A DNA stretch of 19,660 nucleotides from NCBI GenBank assembly GCA_039026975.1, contig JBCCLI010000080.1:1-19660 (forward strand). Direction: 5' to 3'. The stretch comes from JBCBKZ01 sp039026975 (GTDB lineage: Bacteria > Bacteroidota > Bacteroidia > J057). Shown here piece after piece: positions 7,469 to 15,127 of the stretch (position 1 is its first letter; every line of letters begins with the position of its first letter). Under the pieces are notes generated by a model. It was not told the origin of the DNA, did no database searches, and saw only the letters and a list, made by a program, of their open reading frames with translations. The translations under genes were made by a program, and so were the position numbers.

Positions 7469-8404
7469 ATGGCAACTCATACTGCAAGAGACTTAGACCT
7501 CAATATAGACAAGGCAAGGTTAAAAGAACTTTATGCCACTACCCCCTACAGGCATGCCATGGCTATGGCTGCGAACTGGTTTATCATATTGGGAACAGCT
7601 TATCTAACAGCTACCTACTTTCACCCTCTGCTGTATATTCTCGCTATTCTCATCATAGGAGCCAGAATGCATGCATTAGCTATTCTCATGCATGATGCTA
7701 CCCACTTCAGATTCTTAAAAAACAGGAAGCTTAGTGATCTACTCACCAATATTTTCTGTATGTACCCCTTATTCTCCTCCTTGGATAAGTACAGACCTAA
7801 CCACTTAAAACATCATCAGCACCTCAATACTGATGATGATCCTGACTGGTTTGTAAAAATTGGAAGGAAAGACTTCGAGTTCCCTAAAAGTAAGCAAGAA
7901 TTTCTCTTAACCGTCTTCTCCTACTTCACCCTAGTAAAAGGATTTCAAGATGCCATATGGTTTCTCAAGCGATTCAATATAGTCTCTTCCAAGAAACCAC
8001 AGTCCTTTAACCAAAAGCTTCCTAAGATGATCTTTTATATAATAGCCATAGTCTTGATTAGTGTGCTGGGAATCTGGAAAGAGTTTGCGCTCTATTGGGT
8101 AATACCTTACTTCTCTACCTTCTTCATGTTCCAGTATATAAGATCCGTAGCTGAGCATTTTGGAGAATTAGAATATGACCACCTACTCACAAATACTCGG
8201 ACTATCAAGATGAGTTGGATAGAGAGATTTTTTCTGGCTCCTCATAACGTAGGCTATCACCTGGAGCACCACCTTTATCCGGGTGTACCTTACTATCATT
8301 TGCCTGCCTTACATAATCTGTTGATGAGCCTACCGGAGTATAAACATAAGGCACATGTTACCCACGGTTTCTGGCAAGGACTGATGAATGAGCTAGGCCG
8401 TTAA
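7469..8404 (+). CDS. Membrane fatty acid desaturase family protein
   Basis: A 311-residue di-iron membrane enzyme. The three histidine clusters are complete: H75-DAT-H79 (MHDATHFR), H112-LK-HH116 (NHLKHHQH) and H264-LE-HH268 (GYHLEHHLYPGVPYYHLP). Hydrophobic segments lie at about residues 33-65, 90-105, 146-165 and 186-225, consistent with the usual two pairs of helices. The third cluster with LYPGVPYYHLP is typical of the FA_desaturase (PF00487) group that includes acyl-lipid and sphingolipid desaturases and some carotenoid hydroxylases, so it introduces a double bond or hydroxyl into a membrane lipid; which one cannot be told. It needs electrons from ferredoxin or cytochrome b5-like donors, none of which is nearby. 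A stem-loop lies 26 bases past its stop. Confidence 0.92.
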   Translation: MATHTARDLDLNIDKARLKELYATTPYRHAMAMAANWFIILGTAYLTATYFHPLLYILAILIIGARMHALAILMHDATHFRFLKNRKLSDLLTNIFCMYPLFSSLDKYRPNHLKHHQHLNTDDDPDWFVKIGRKDFEFPKSKQEFLLTVFSYFTLVKGFQDAIWFLKRFNIVSSKKPQSFNQKLPKMIFYIIAIVLISVLGIWKEFALYWVIPYFSTFFMFQYIRSVAEHFGELEYDHLLTNTRTIKMSWIERFFLAPHNVGYHLEHHLYPGVPYYHLPALHNLLMSLPEYKHKAHVTHGFWQGLMNELGR

Positions 8405-8429
8405 CATATCTTTCACACACCTAACCCAA

Positions 8430-8458
8430 CCCACTAATGACAGCTTGTCGTTAGTGGG
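8430..8458 (+). terminator. Hairpin after the desaturase gene
   Basis: A 12-pair stem (CCCACTAATGAC at 8430-8441 with GTCGTTAGTGGG at 8447-8458, one T-G wobble) with a five-base loop. It follows the desaturase stop and precedes the next start at 8483. There is no strong T-run after it, so termination may be partial, or the element may lie in the leader of the downstream gene. Confidence 0.6.
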
Positions 8459-8482
8459 GTAGCTATTTCTAATGCTACCGTT

Positions 8483-9301
8483 ATGTTCCAAACCTTACTG
8501 CTCACCCTTTTCACGGCTTTCTGTTTTATAAATACATCCATAGCCTGCTCCATACTATATTTTGTGGATGAGGAAAGTGGGAAGATTTACATAGTAAATA
8601 ATGAAGACTACTGGTATGATGAAGATGCCTACCTTCAGCTTATGCCCGCCTCAAAGGGTACCTACGCCAGGCTTTGGTATGGCTGGGATAAATTTGCGCA
8701 GGGAGGGGTAAATGAGCATGGTTTAGCCTTTGATGGAGCCGTAACGCCTGAACAGGAAATCCCGGAAGGTTATGATGGCCCTAATGGTCGCAATATAGGA
8801 GATGAACTACTGGCAACATGCAAAACGGTAGAAGAAGCCATAGCATTTTTAGAAGAGAATAAAATTGCCTTAACTAATGCGCACTTTTTTCTGGGGGACG
8901 GAGAAGGGAATGCAGTCATTCTGGAATGGATAGAAGGAGAAAAACAGATCATCCAGAAAGAAGGTAATACCCTCATAGTTACTAACTACCTTCTCGCTAA
9001 ACCTGAGGCAGGTAATTACCCCTGTTACAGATATGACTCCATTCAGGAAAGAGTGAATAAGCTTGAACAGCAAACAGAACCCATCACCTTACAGCAAGTA
9101 GGCATGGCGGCTGCGGCTGCTGTACAAACGCCCAGAGAAATAGAAAACGGAAAAGTCGGAGGCACCCTCTACACTTCCTTCATTAATGTAACTGATGGAG
9201 AATTTGTGATAGTCCCTAAGCTGAATAATGAAAAGGCAATTAAGCTGGATTTATATTCTCTCTTCTCGGAAAAGAAGAAACGGAGGATCAAGCTTGATTG
9301 A
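8483..9301 (+). CDS. Exported Ntn hydrolase, choloylglycine hydrolase/acyltransferase C45-like
   Basis: A 272-residue predicted exported amidase. A signal peptide (MFQTLLLTLFTAFCFINTSIA) ends directly before Cys22, so removal by signal peptidase would leave Cys as the N-terminal nucleophile, the hallmark of cysteine Ntn hydrolases. The following CSILYFV and NNEDYWY match the linear amide C-N hydrolase/AAT pattern, as do GGVNEHGLAFDG (residues 74-85), AHFFLGDGEGNAVILEW (133-149) and VTNYLL (166-171). The family hydrolyses C-N bonds of acylated amines or transfers acyl groups; substrate unknown. A short basic tail (KKKRRIK) ends the protein. It is followed at 72 bases by an exported M24 peptidase, suggesting a shared theme of nitrogenous scavenging, which is inference. 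The lipoprotein alternative (SIAC lipobox) is weaker because the -3 position is not Leu. Confidence 0.85.
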   Translation: MFQTLLLTLFTAFCFINTSIACSILYFVDEESGKIYIVNNEDYWYDEDAYLQLMPASKGTYARLWYGWDKFAQGGVNEHGLAFDGAVTPEQEIPEGYDGPNGRNIGDELLATCKTVEEAIAFLEENKIALTNAHFFLGDGEGNAVILEWIEGEKQIIQKEGNTLIVTNYLLAKPEAGNYPCYRYDSIQERVNKLEQQTEPITLQQVGMAAAAAVQTPREIENGKVGGTLYTSFINVTDGEFVIVPKLNNEKAIKLDLYSLFSEKKKRRIKLD

Positions 9302-9373
9302 AGCTGACTCTACAGGTTGTGTGGTTCCATTTCCTGAAAGAATATTCCTATCTTTCTTTCATAACTCAACCCT

Positions 9374-10765
9374 ATGAATACCAGACTTACCTTTTTATTC
9401 CTACTCATCAGTTTCTCTCTTCAAGCCCAAATGCCTACCATACTTCCGCTCAAGCAGCAGGGAGAAGTAAGAGACCAATGGCTGGTGGAGCGTATGGAAA
9501 CAGTTATGCCAATGCTTATGGAGCGTACAGGCATAGACATGTGGATCCTCATTTCCAGAGAATACAATGAGGACCCTGTGTTGAAAACTATGCTACCCTC
9601 TAACTGGCTAAATGCCCGGAGAACTACCATACTGGTAGTGTATAATACAGGAGAAGGGATAGAAACCCTGGCTTGTGCCAGGTATCAGGTAGGCGAGACC
9701 TTTAAGAAAGCCTGGGATAAAGAAACCCAACCAGACCAATGGGCTCAGCTAAGAGAAATCATAGAAGAACGTGATCCTACCGCTATAGGAGTGAACCGCT
9801 CCGAGCATTTTGGACTGGCAGATGGCCTAAGCTCCTATCACTATGAGAAAATGATATCCTATCTACCTAAGAAATATAAGGACAGGATAGTATCCGCAGA
9901 AAAATTAGCTATTGGATGGCTGGAGACCAGAACAGAAAGTGAGATGGTAGTCTACCAGCAAATCTGCCGAATCGCTCATGAGATCATAGCTGAGGGATTT
10001 TCTGAGCAGGTAATCCAGCCAGGAATTACCTCTACAGAAGAAGTAGTCTGGTGGTATAGGCAGCGTATTCAGGAGTTGGGGCTGGTTACCTGGTTCCATC
10101 CTACGGTAGATATCCAAAGAGGTGATCCGGAAAGTTTTGACCATCTCAGGTCCTTTTCCAAGCGACCTGATAAGCAGGTAATCATGCCGGGGGATCTGCT
10201 ACATGTAGACTTTGGGATCACCTATTTAGGACTAAACACAGACACCCAGCAGAATGCTTATGTCCTAAGGGCAGGCGAAAAAGCTCCCCCACCCTATCTA
10301 CAAGCAGCTTTTGAGCAAGGCCTACGGGTGATGGATATTCTCACGAATAACTACGAGACAGGTAAAACCGGTAATGAACTGCTTACCTCTTCCTTGGAAG
10401 AAGGCAAAGGAGAAGGCTTTAAGCCCGTAATTTATACTCATCCCATAGGCTATCATGGGCATGGAGCCGGTCCTACTATAGGCTTGTGGGATCAGCAAGG
10501 AGGGGTACCACATCGTGGTGACTATCCCCTATACCCCAATACCGCCTACTCCATAGAACTAAATACAGGTGTTTATCTGGAAGAATGGGACAAGGAAATA
10601 CGGATGATGATGGAAGAGGACGCCTTCTTTGATGGAGAAAAGGTACGGTATATAGATGGAAGGCAAACAGCACTCATGCTCATTCCCAGAAAGAGACATC
10701 ATTTAGGTAAGGCAGGAGAGGGGCTGAGCGCAGGGGCAAATCACAATAAATATTCGAAAGAATGA
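9374..10765 (+). CDS. Exported Xaa-Pro peptidase, M24 family; C-terminus rewritten by an IS
   Basis: A 463-residue exported metallopeptidase. A signal peptide ends near residue 19 (SFSLQAQ). An N-terminal creatinase-like domain (about 30-180) precedes the M24 catalytic domain (about 190-440), whose five metal ligands are visible: D279 (LLHVDFG), D290 (LNTDTQ), H356 (THPIGYHGHGAG), E395 (YSIELNTG) and one of E414/E415 (MMMEEDAFF). It should remove an N-terminal residue before proline in the periplasm. The last 11 residues (AGANHNKYSKE) are not ancestral: the ISAs1 element starting at 10731 interrupted the gene, and the uninterrupted sequence would have ended in LSAN, 454 residues long. The addition is beyond the folded domain, so activity is probably kept. 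Confidence 0.93.
   Translation: MNTRLTFLFLLISFSLQAQMPTILPLKQQGEVRDQWLVERMETVMPMLMERTGIDMWILISREYNEDPVLKTMLPSNWLNARRTTILVVYNTGEGIETLACARYQVGETFKKAWDKETQPDQWAQLREIIEERDPTAIGVNRSEHFGLADGLSSYHYEKMISYLPKKYKDRIVSAEKLAIGWLETRTESEMVVYQQICRIAHEIIAEGFSEQVIQPGITSTEEVVWWYRQRIQELGLVTWFHPTVDIQRGDPESFDHLRSFSKRPDKQVIMPGDLLHVDFGITYLGLNTDTQQNAYVLRAGEKAPPPYLQAAFEQGLRVMDILTNNYETGKTGNELLTSSLEEGKGEGFKPVIYTHPIGYHGHGAGPTIGLWDQQGGVPHRGDYPLYPNTAYSIELNTGVYLEEWDKEIRMMMEEDAFFDGEKVRYIDGRQTALMLIPRKRHHLGKAGEGLSAGANHNKYSKE
10722..10730. repeat. Target site duplication, left copy
   Basis: GGCTGAGCG directly abuts the left end of the insertion sequence and is repeated exactly at 11946-11954. Nine bases matches the duplication length expected for the ISAs1 family. 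Confidence 0.9.
10731..10755 (+). repeat. Left terminal inverted repeat of the IS
   Basis: 25 bases beginning CAGGGG; mismatches to the right end at positions 7, 11, 14, 15 and 24 from the tip. The inner AATAAATAT part is conserved between the two ends, as expected of the transposase-binding portion. Confidence 0.88.
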
Positions 10766-10792
10766 ACTAGTTTTGGTATTTTAGGCCCAAAA

Positions 10793-11932
10793 ATGGAGTC
10801 CGATCTAAGTAAAGATACGTTTCTATCTCATTTTGAGGAGTCATTTGGTCATATTTCTGATCCTCGTCAGTCTAAAAAGGCCCATCACCCCTTGATGAAT
10901 ATCTTATTGATTGGTTTCTGTACCATTCTTTGTGGAGGGACTACTTGGCGTGATATGGAACTTTTTGGCTATTCTAGACGAGATTTTCTGGAAAACTTAC
11001 TAGATCTCTCCTCTGGTATTCCCACCAATGACACCTTTCGTCGAGTATTCTCTCGCTTATCTGCCCTGGAGGTAGAAGGCTGTTTTCGCCAGTGGATAAA
11101 AGCTAGTTATGGAGAGTTGGTTCCCGGAGATACCCTTTCTATAGATGGGAAAGCGCTACGAGCTACTCGAGAGAAGCATGCTAAGCATTGGACCCATTTA
11201 GTCCATGTATGGTGTGAGGACCTGGGGGTTTGTCTAGCTCAGCTCAAGACTGACAAGAAATCAAATGAGATCACCGCTATCCCTACTTTGATAAAAAGTC
11301 TGTCTATCAAAGACTGTGTAGTAAGCATAGATGCTATGGGCTGCCAACATGAGATTGCCGCTAGTATTCTGGAGAAAGAGGCTGACTATTTGCTGTGTGT
11401 CAAAGATAATCAGGCAGGGCTAGCCGCTCAAGTGGAAAAACTCTTCGAGATACAACAAGCTGATGATCAGATAGAAACTTTGGAAAAGGGACATGGGAGA
11501 ATCGAATCCAGAAAGGCAGAGGTCATAACCAAACTCAAGTGGATGGACCTGGATGAGAAATGGGAGAAAGCAGCTATACAATCAGTAGTAAAGATTACTT
11601 CTGCTAGAGAAATCAAAGCTAAAAAGACCCAAGAGCAGAGATACTACATCTGTTCCTATCAGCCAAGTGCACAGGATGCACTCAAGCGAGTTCGGGGACA
11701 TTGGGGAATAGAGAATAAGCTTCACTGGCAACTGGATGTCTCCTTCTCAGAAGATCAGATTGGCATCAAGAAAGGATTTGCTGATGAGAACTTAGCTATC
11801 TTTCGGAAAATGGCCTTGCACTTACTTAAGCATGGGCCTTATGCCAAGGGCGGAATTAAGAGGAGAATGAACAAAGCTGCTTGGGATGAAGAATATCTGC
11901 TTGATCTTATTTTGAATCTTGGATATTTATAA
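10793..11932 (+). CDS. ISAs1 family transposase
   Basis: A 379-residue DDE transposase. The N-terminal DDE_Tnp_1-associated part (about residues 8-100) shows DPRQSKKAHHPLMNILLIG and GIPTNDTFRRVFSRL, then the catalytic triad D118 (LSIDGKALR), D180 (VVSIDAMGCQ) and E307 (HWGIENKLHWQLDVSFSED). These are the standard motifs of ISAs1 (H-repeat) transposases, and the length is normal for a full-length protein. It starts 62 bases inside the left end of the element. It may also be transcribed from the M24 promoter, since the peptidase's own terminator now lies beyond the element. Confidence 0.96.
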   Translation: MESDLSKDTFLSHFEESFGHISDPRQSKKAHHPLMNILLIGFCTILCGGTTWRDMELFGYSRRDFLENLLDLSSGIPTNDTFRRVFSRLSALEVEGCFRQWIKASYGELVPGDTLSIDGKALRATREKHAKHWTHLVHVWCEDLGVCLAQLKTDKKSNEITAIPTLIKSLSIKDCVVSIDAMGCQHEIAASILEKEADYLLCVKDNQAGLAAQVEKLFEIQQADDQIETLEKGHGRIESRKAEVITKLKWMDLDEKWEKAAIQSVVKITSAREIKAKKTQEQRYYICSYQPSAQDALKRVRGHWGIENKLHWQLDVSFSEDQIGIKKGFADENLAIFRKMALHLLKHGPYAKGGIKRRMNKAAWDEEYLLDLILNLGYL

Positions 11933-11945
11933 TGCTTTCCCCCTG
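11921..11945 (-). repeat. Right terminal inverted repeat of the IS
   Basis: Inverted partner of the left end (20 of 25 positions match). It overlaps the last codons of the transposase gene, whose stop at 11930-11932 is inside the repeat. Confidence 0.88.
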
Positions 11946-11954
11946 GGCTGAGCG
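11946..11954. repeat. Target site duplication, right copy
   Basis: Exact copy of the left 9-base duplication. The bases right after it (C TAA TTAA) restore the original end of the M24 gene: joining the two flanks gives the codons AGC GCT AAT TAA. Confidence 0.9.
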
Positions 11955-12003
11955 CTAATTAAGGCTATTTCTTCTGATATATTCTATTGGCTGATCGGCT
12001 CAA

Positions 12004-12032
12004 CTTAGTATTCTCTCATCATGGATACTAAG
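12004..12032 (+). terminator. Hairpin, probably the original terminator of the M24 gene
   Basis: CTTAGTAT (12004-12011) pairs with ATACTAAG (12025-12032), and two further pairs extend the stem to ten around a nine-base loop. It lies about 45 bases after the ancestral M24 stop at 11959. Only a short CTTTACT follows, so termination strength is doubtful. The IS has moved it 1.2 kb away from the peptidase's new stop. Confidence 0.4.
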
Positions 12033-12121
12033 CTTTACTAGCAGCTTGCTGATTACATTTTCACATAAAATAGAATATATTTTCAACAGTATGCACTGGC
12101 TACTTATAATCGTTTTTATGG

Positions 12122-12576
12122 ATGAAATATCTCCCTTATGATCATGTCATCCTACATAGGCCGCTCTCCATTAGTCAGATTCAAGAGAGAATAAATAAGT
12201 ACTTATCTGACAGCTCATGCTGGAAAGTTGGACAAGGAGCACCTAATACGTACAAAGGGAGTATTTACGACCACCACTTTAAGATTAGCAGGATTATAGA
12301 AACTCGTTTTCACCCCAAAGCAGTTGAAAAATAAGTGGTGTGCCCCATGGAAGTGTAGTTGAGCTACACTTAAGGCTATCTCTATTCACTGCTTGCTTTA
12401 TGACCTTATGGAGGGGGGGAGTAAGTTTTGCGTTATTGGTCATAATGATAGGCCTACTCACGTACCCATCTACCCATTTCCATTTTCTGATGTGGGTTCC
12501 ATTAGCTATGCTACTCGTTGGATATCTGATGACTTTATACGGATTTAAGTCTGAATGCCATCTATTGCTTTTTTGA
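12122..12576 (+). pseudogene. Small membrane-protein gene broken by a one-base frameshift
   Basis: Two adjacent open stretches belong together. The first (12122-12334) starts with ATG and encodes 70 residues ending FHPKAVEK; the second, in another frame (to 12576), has no ATG and begins only at a GTG. Adding one A to the run of five at 12327-12331 joins them as AVEKISGVPHGSVVELHLRL, giving one 151-residue protein. The joined product has a soluble half with YKGSIYDHHFKISRIIETRF followed by two membrane helices (about residues 83-112 and 117-138), a layout I recall from small Bacteroidota hypothetical proteins. The cause may be mutation, a homopolymer sequencing error or, less likely, frameshifting. 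Function unknown. Confidence 0.7.
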
Positions 12577-12651
12577 AAGAACTATTATAACCTGAAATAG
12601 CATCTCCTAATGGCAGTATGCGCTTTAAATGAATCTGGATTTTTTACCCAG

Positions 12652-14892
12652 TCAATTCTCATTAGTCATAAAAATCATACGGCCATACTTAGCTATGATC
12701 TGTCCAAGCATGTCAATGGTGATAGGCTTACTGACATAGTCATCCATTCCGGCAGAAAGATAGATTTCCCTATCTCCTGTCATAGCGTTGGCGGTGAGGG
12801 CTATGATGATGGGTTGGCTGTCAGCAGAAATATTTCTTCTTATGTTTTTAGTAGCTGTAATTCCATCCATCTCTGGCATTTGGATATCCATAAATAGAAT
12901 GTCGTAGGGCCGGGCTTCTACCGCTGCTACTGCTTCCAACCCATTCCCTACTATGTCTAACTCATAGCCGAAGTTTTTAAGCATACGAGCTGCCACCTTC
13001 TGATTAACCAAGTTATCTTCTGCCATAAGAATCCGGAAGGGATAAGTTTCTGAAAGTGAGGCCTGTTCTTCTTCCTTATCTTCTACCGTTGGCTGATTTT
13101 CTTTTGACTGCTCTTCCGGCTTAACAAGCATCCTGAGGATTTTCCTGAAGACCCTTTCTACCCGTACGGGCTCATAAATTACCCCCTGAATTAACGCTCT
13201 TATTTCTTCCGTTAATATGATCACTCCAGGCTGAATCTTAAGCCCAATAGGGGTACCCGGAAAGACTTTTTGTACCCTAATGATCAGTTCTTTTAGTTCC
13301 TCCACTGGCAAACCCGGGTTTAGCAAAATAAAGTCATACGTACTCGTATGATCTTTTTGCTGTAAGAATTCATCAAAAATGAGAAAAGCTGTAGTTTTAA
13401 TTCCCCACTGATTAAGCAGGGCCTGAGTAGATTCTCTACAGAGTTGGCTTGGACTGATAATTAAGGCTGACTTCCCTTCTAGTAGTTTGATAGACTCAGC
13501 TTGGCTGTCAGGATGGTAATTGGGCGCTTTCTTTAAGCTGAGCGTAAACTGAAAATTACTTCCTACCCCTTGCTCACTTTCCACCCACATAATCCCTCCC
13601 ATGATTTCACTGAGCTTTTTACTGATGGCTAGCCCCAGACCCGTTCCTCCGTACTTCCGGGTTACAGATGCATCTACCTGACTAAATGACTCAAACAAGC
13701 GGTGGAGTCTATCCTCAGGTATCCCTACCCCTGTGTCCCTGACCTGAAAATGGAGTAATCCATTTTCCTGAAGGTGAACCAGGACGGAAATTTCTCCTAC
13801 CTCAGTAAACTTGATAGCATTGGCTATGAGATTATTGAGAATTTGTCTAACCCTGGTTACGTCTCCTATGACCTTCCGGGGAACCTCATCCCCCATGGTC
13901 AGCACCAGGACTATTCCTTTAGAGAAAGCTTTAGGTGCCAGGAGTTCCATAGCATCCTCTATGCAGCTACGTAGGTCAAATACCTGTTCCTCCAGTTCTA
14001 CCTTTCCTGCTTCTATTTTCGAGAAATCCAGGATCTCATTGATGATGGTCAGCAGAGATTCTCCACTGTTCCGGATGGTACTGATCATTTCATCCTGTTC
14101 GCAGTCCAGGGAGGTTTGCTTGACCAGACTTGTCATCCCTATTACCCCATTAAGAGGGGTCCTAATCTCATGGCTCATGATAGCCAGAAATGCACTTTTA
14201 GCTTTATTCGCTGCTTCCGCTTTCTCCTTGGATTCCACAAGTTCCTGGTGTGCATCCTGTAATTCTCCCATGAGGGTGTTACTCTTACTAAGAAATTCTG
14301 CGAGGAAACTCTCATATGCCCAGGCTACAGCCATAATAAAGATGACACCAAAAGAGAAGCAGATCCAGAAAATAGTCCTATACATATGGCCAGTTACTAC
14401 TTGTATGGCCTCAAACTGTTCGTTGAAAACATAGTAGATAAACAGAACCACTAACACTACTAGCCCACTGATAAGACCTACTTTCTTATTAATCATAAAC
14501 GTAGTAGCCAAGGGCCAAAGGAGGAGAAAAACTACTGTAGAAGCGATAATTCCCCCAAGCAGGGAGCATAAGCCTAGTAAGAACCCTCCCATTTCCAAAA
14601 AGCTAAGCCTACTCGTTAGCTGATAATTACCAGTATTTTTAAGAATAAAAGGATTTGCCAGCATACTTAGTCCAAAGACATAAGTGATATAGTCTGTAGG
14701 GTCAAAGTTACCTGCAATGAGGAAAGAAAGGGTGGGAATGATTAAGCAAATACCCCCAGTAAATAAGTTAACGGAAATGAGGACCCGCACTTTTCGTAGA
14801 AGATTTTCCCCTTCTACTCCTTCAAAGGCCATGTTGGGAACAAACCATTCTATCAACCTTAACAAGAAATGGGTACTTGAGGGCGTTTGCAT
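12652..14892 (-). CDS. Hybrid sensor histidine kinase / response regulator
   Basis: A 746-residue inner-membrane signalling protein. Residues about 35-195 hold five or six hydrophobic helices with no periplasmic sensor domain, suggesting membrane or intramembrane sensing. A coiled coil (200-235) leads to the HisKA domain with H241 (MSHEIRTPLNGVIGM), then the ATPase domain with N-box N354/N358 (NLIANAIKFT), G1 DTGVGIP (386-392) and GGTGLGLAISKKL (415-427). Residues about 474-590 form a second receiver-like domain that has lost its phospho-Asp (ILLNPGLP), and residues 618-735 an intact receiver with D669 (LFMDIQMPEMDG), T700 and K722. Phosphate flows from H241 to D669; an Hpt partner is not nearby. 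A divergent AraC gene lies 235 bases upstream, but no link is shown. Confidence 0.95.
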   Translation of the reverse strand: MQTPSSTHFLLRLIEWFVPNMAFEGVEGENLLRKVRVLISVNLFTGGICLIIPTLSFLIAGNFDPTDYITYVFGLSMLANPFILKNTGNYQLTSRLSFLEMGGFLLGLCSLLGGIIASTVVFLLLWPLATTFMINKKVGLISGLVVLVVLFIYYVFNEQFEAIQVVTGHMYRTIFWICFSFGVIFIMAVAWAYESFLAEFLSKSNTLMGELQDAHQELVESKEKAEAANKAKSAFLAIMSHEIRTPLNGVIGMTSLVKQTSLDCEQDEMISTIRNSGESLLTIINEILDFSKIEAGKVELEEQVFDLRSCIEDAMELLAPKAFSKGIVLVLTMGDEVPRKVIGDVTRVRQILNNLIANAIKFTEVGEISVLVHLQENGLLHFQVRDTGVGIPEDRLHRLFESFSQVDASVTRKYGGTGLGLAISKKLSEIMGGIMWVESEQGVGSNFQFTLSLKKAPNYHPDSQAESIKLLEGKSALIISPSQLCRESTQALLNQWGIKTTAFLIFDEFLQQKDHTSTYDFILLNPGLPVEELKELIIRVQKVFPGTPIGLKIQPGVIILTEEIRALIQGVIYEPVRVERVFRKILRMLVKPEEQSKENQPTVEDKEEEQASLSETYPFRILMAEDNLVNQKVAARMLKNFGYELDIVGNGLEAVAAVEARPYDILFMDIQMPEMDGITATKNIRRNISADSQPIIIALTANAMTGDREIYLSAGMDDYVSKPITIDMLGQIIAKYGRMIFMTNEN

Positions 14893-15127
14893 GAATAAAT
14901 ATACAAATAATACATTTTCATAAATATTCTAAATTAGAAGTTCTAGTCCACATTCTCAAAAATTTTTACCCTTCTATACTTTCCCGTAAAAAAAAGCAAT
15001 CCACCTCCTGTTTTAAAAAGGCAGTAGTGATGAACACCTGTCTCGACGTGAATAAGCTACCAAGAGGTATCTACGCCAGATTTTCCCAAAAAAAACCTTA
15101 TTTTAACTCATCTTTCGTTTAGCTCAC
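14893..15127. promoter_or_regulatory. Divergent intergenic region between kinase and AraC genes
   Basis: These 235 bases must contain both promoters. The kinase side (14893-14940) is AT-rich. A run of seven A follows ACTTTCCCGT (14979-14996). No operator repeat or hairpin that I can defend was found. Confidence 0.45.

Larger units (their letters stand above)
10731..11945. mobile_element. Complete ISAs1-family insertion sequence, 1215 bp
   Basis: The element carries one transposase gene between imperfect inverted repeats. The ends read CAGGGGCAAATCACAATAAA on the left and, on the other strand, CAGGGGGAAAGCATTATAAA on the right; over 25 bases 20 positions match. The CAGGG tips are characteristic of ISAs1. 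Flanking 9-base duplications (10722-10730 and 11946-11954) are identical, so the insertion is recent or well preserved. It lies inside the last codons of the M24 gene and supplies that gene's new stop at 10763-10765. The transposase frame is intact, so the copy may be active. Confidence 0.93.

Noticed and set aside
9298..9570. A forward open frame overlapping the start of the M24 gene
   Set aside because: It overlaps the M24 signal peptide in another frame; the M24 protein is well supported and this product has no recognisable features.
12327..12331. Programmed frameshift at the A-run in the broken membrane-protein gene
   Set aside because: Only five A, no classic slippery heptamer and no supporting downstream structure; mutation or sequencing error is simpler.
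12610..12897. A forward open frame opposite the end of the kinase gene
   Set aside because: It lies over the terminal receiver domain of the kinase, whose motifs are clear on the other strand.
13811..14434. A 207-codon forward open frame opposite the histidine kinase gene
   Set aside because: The reverse strand encodes intact HisKA and ATPase motifs here; the forward frame is a by-product with Ser/Ile-rich, low-complexity composition and no known domain.
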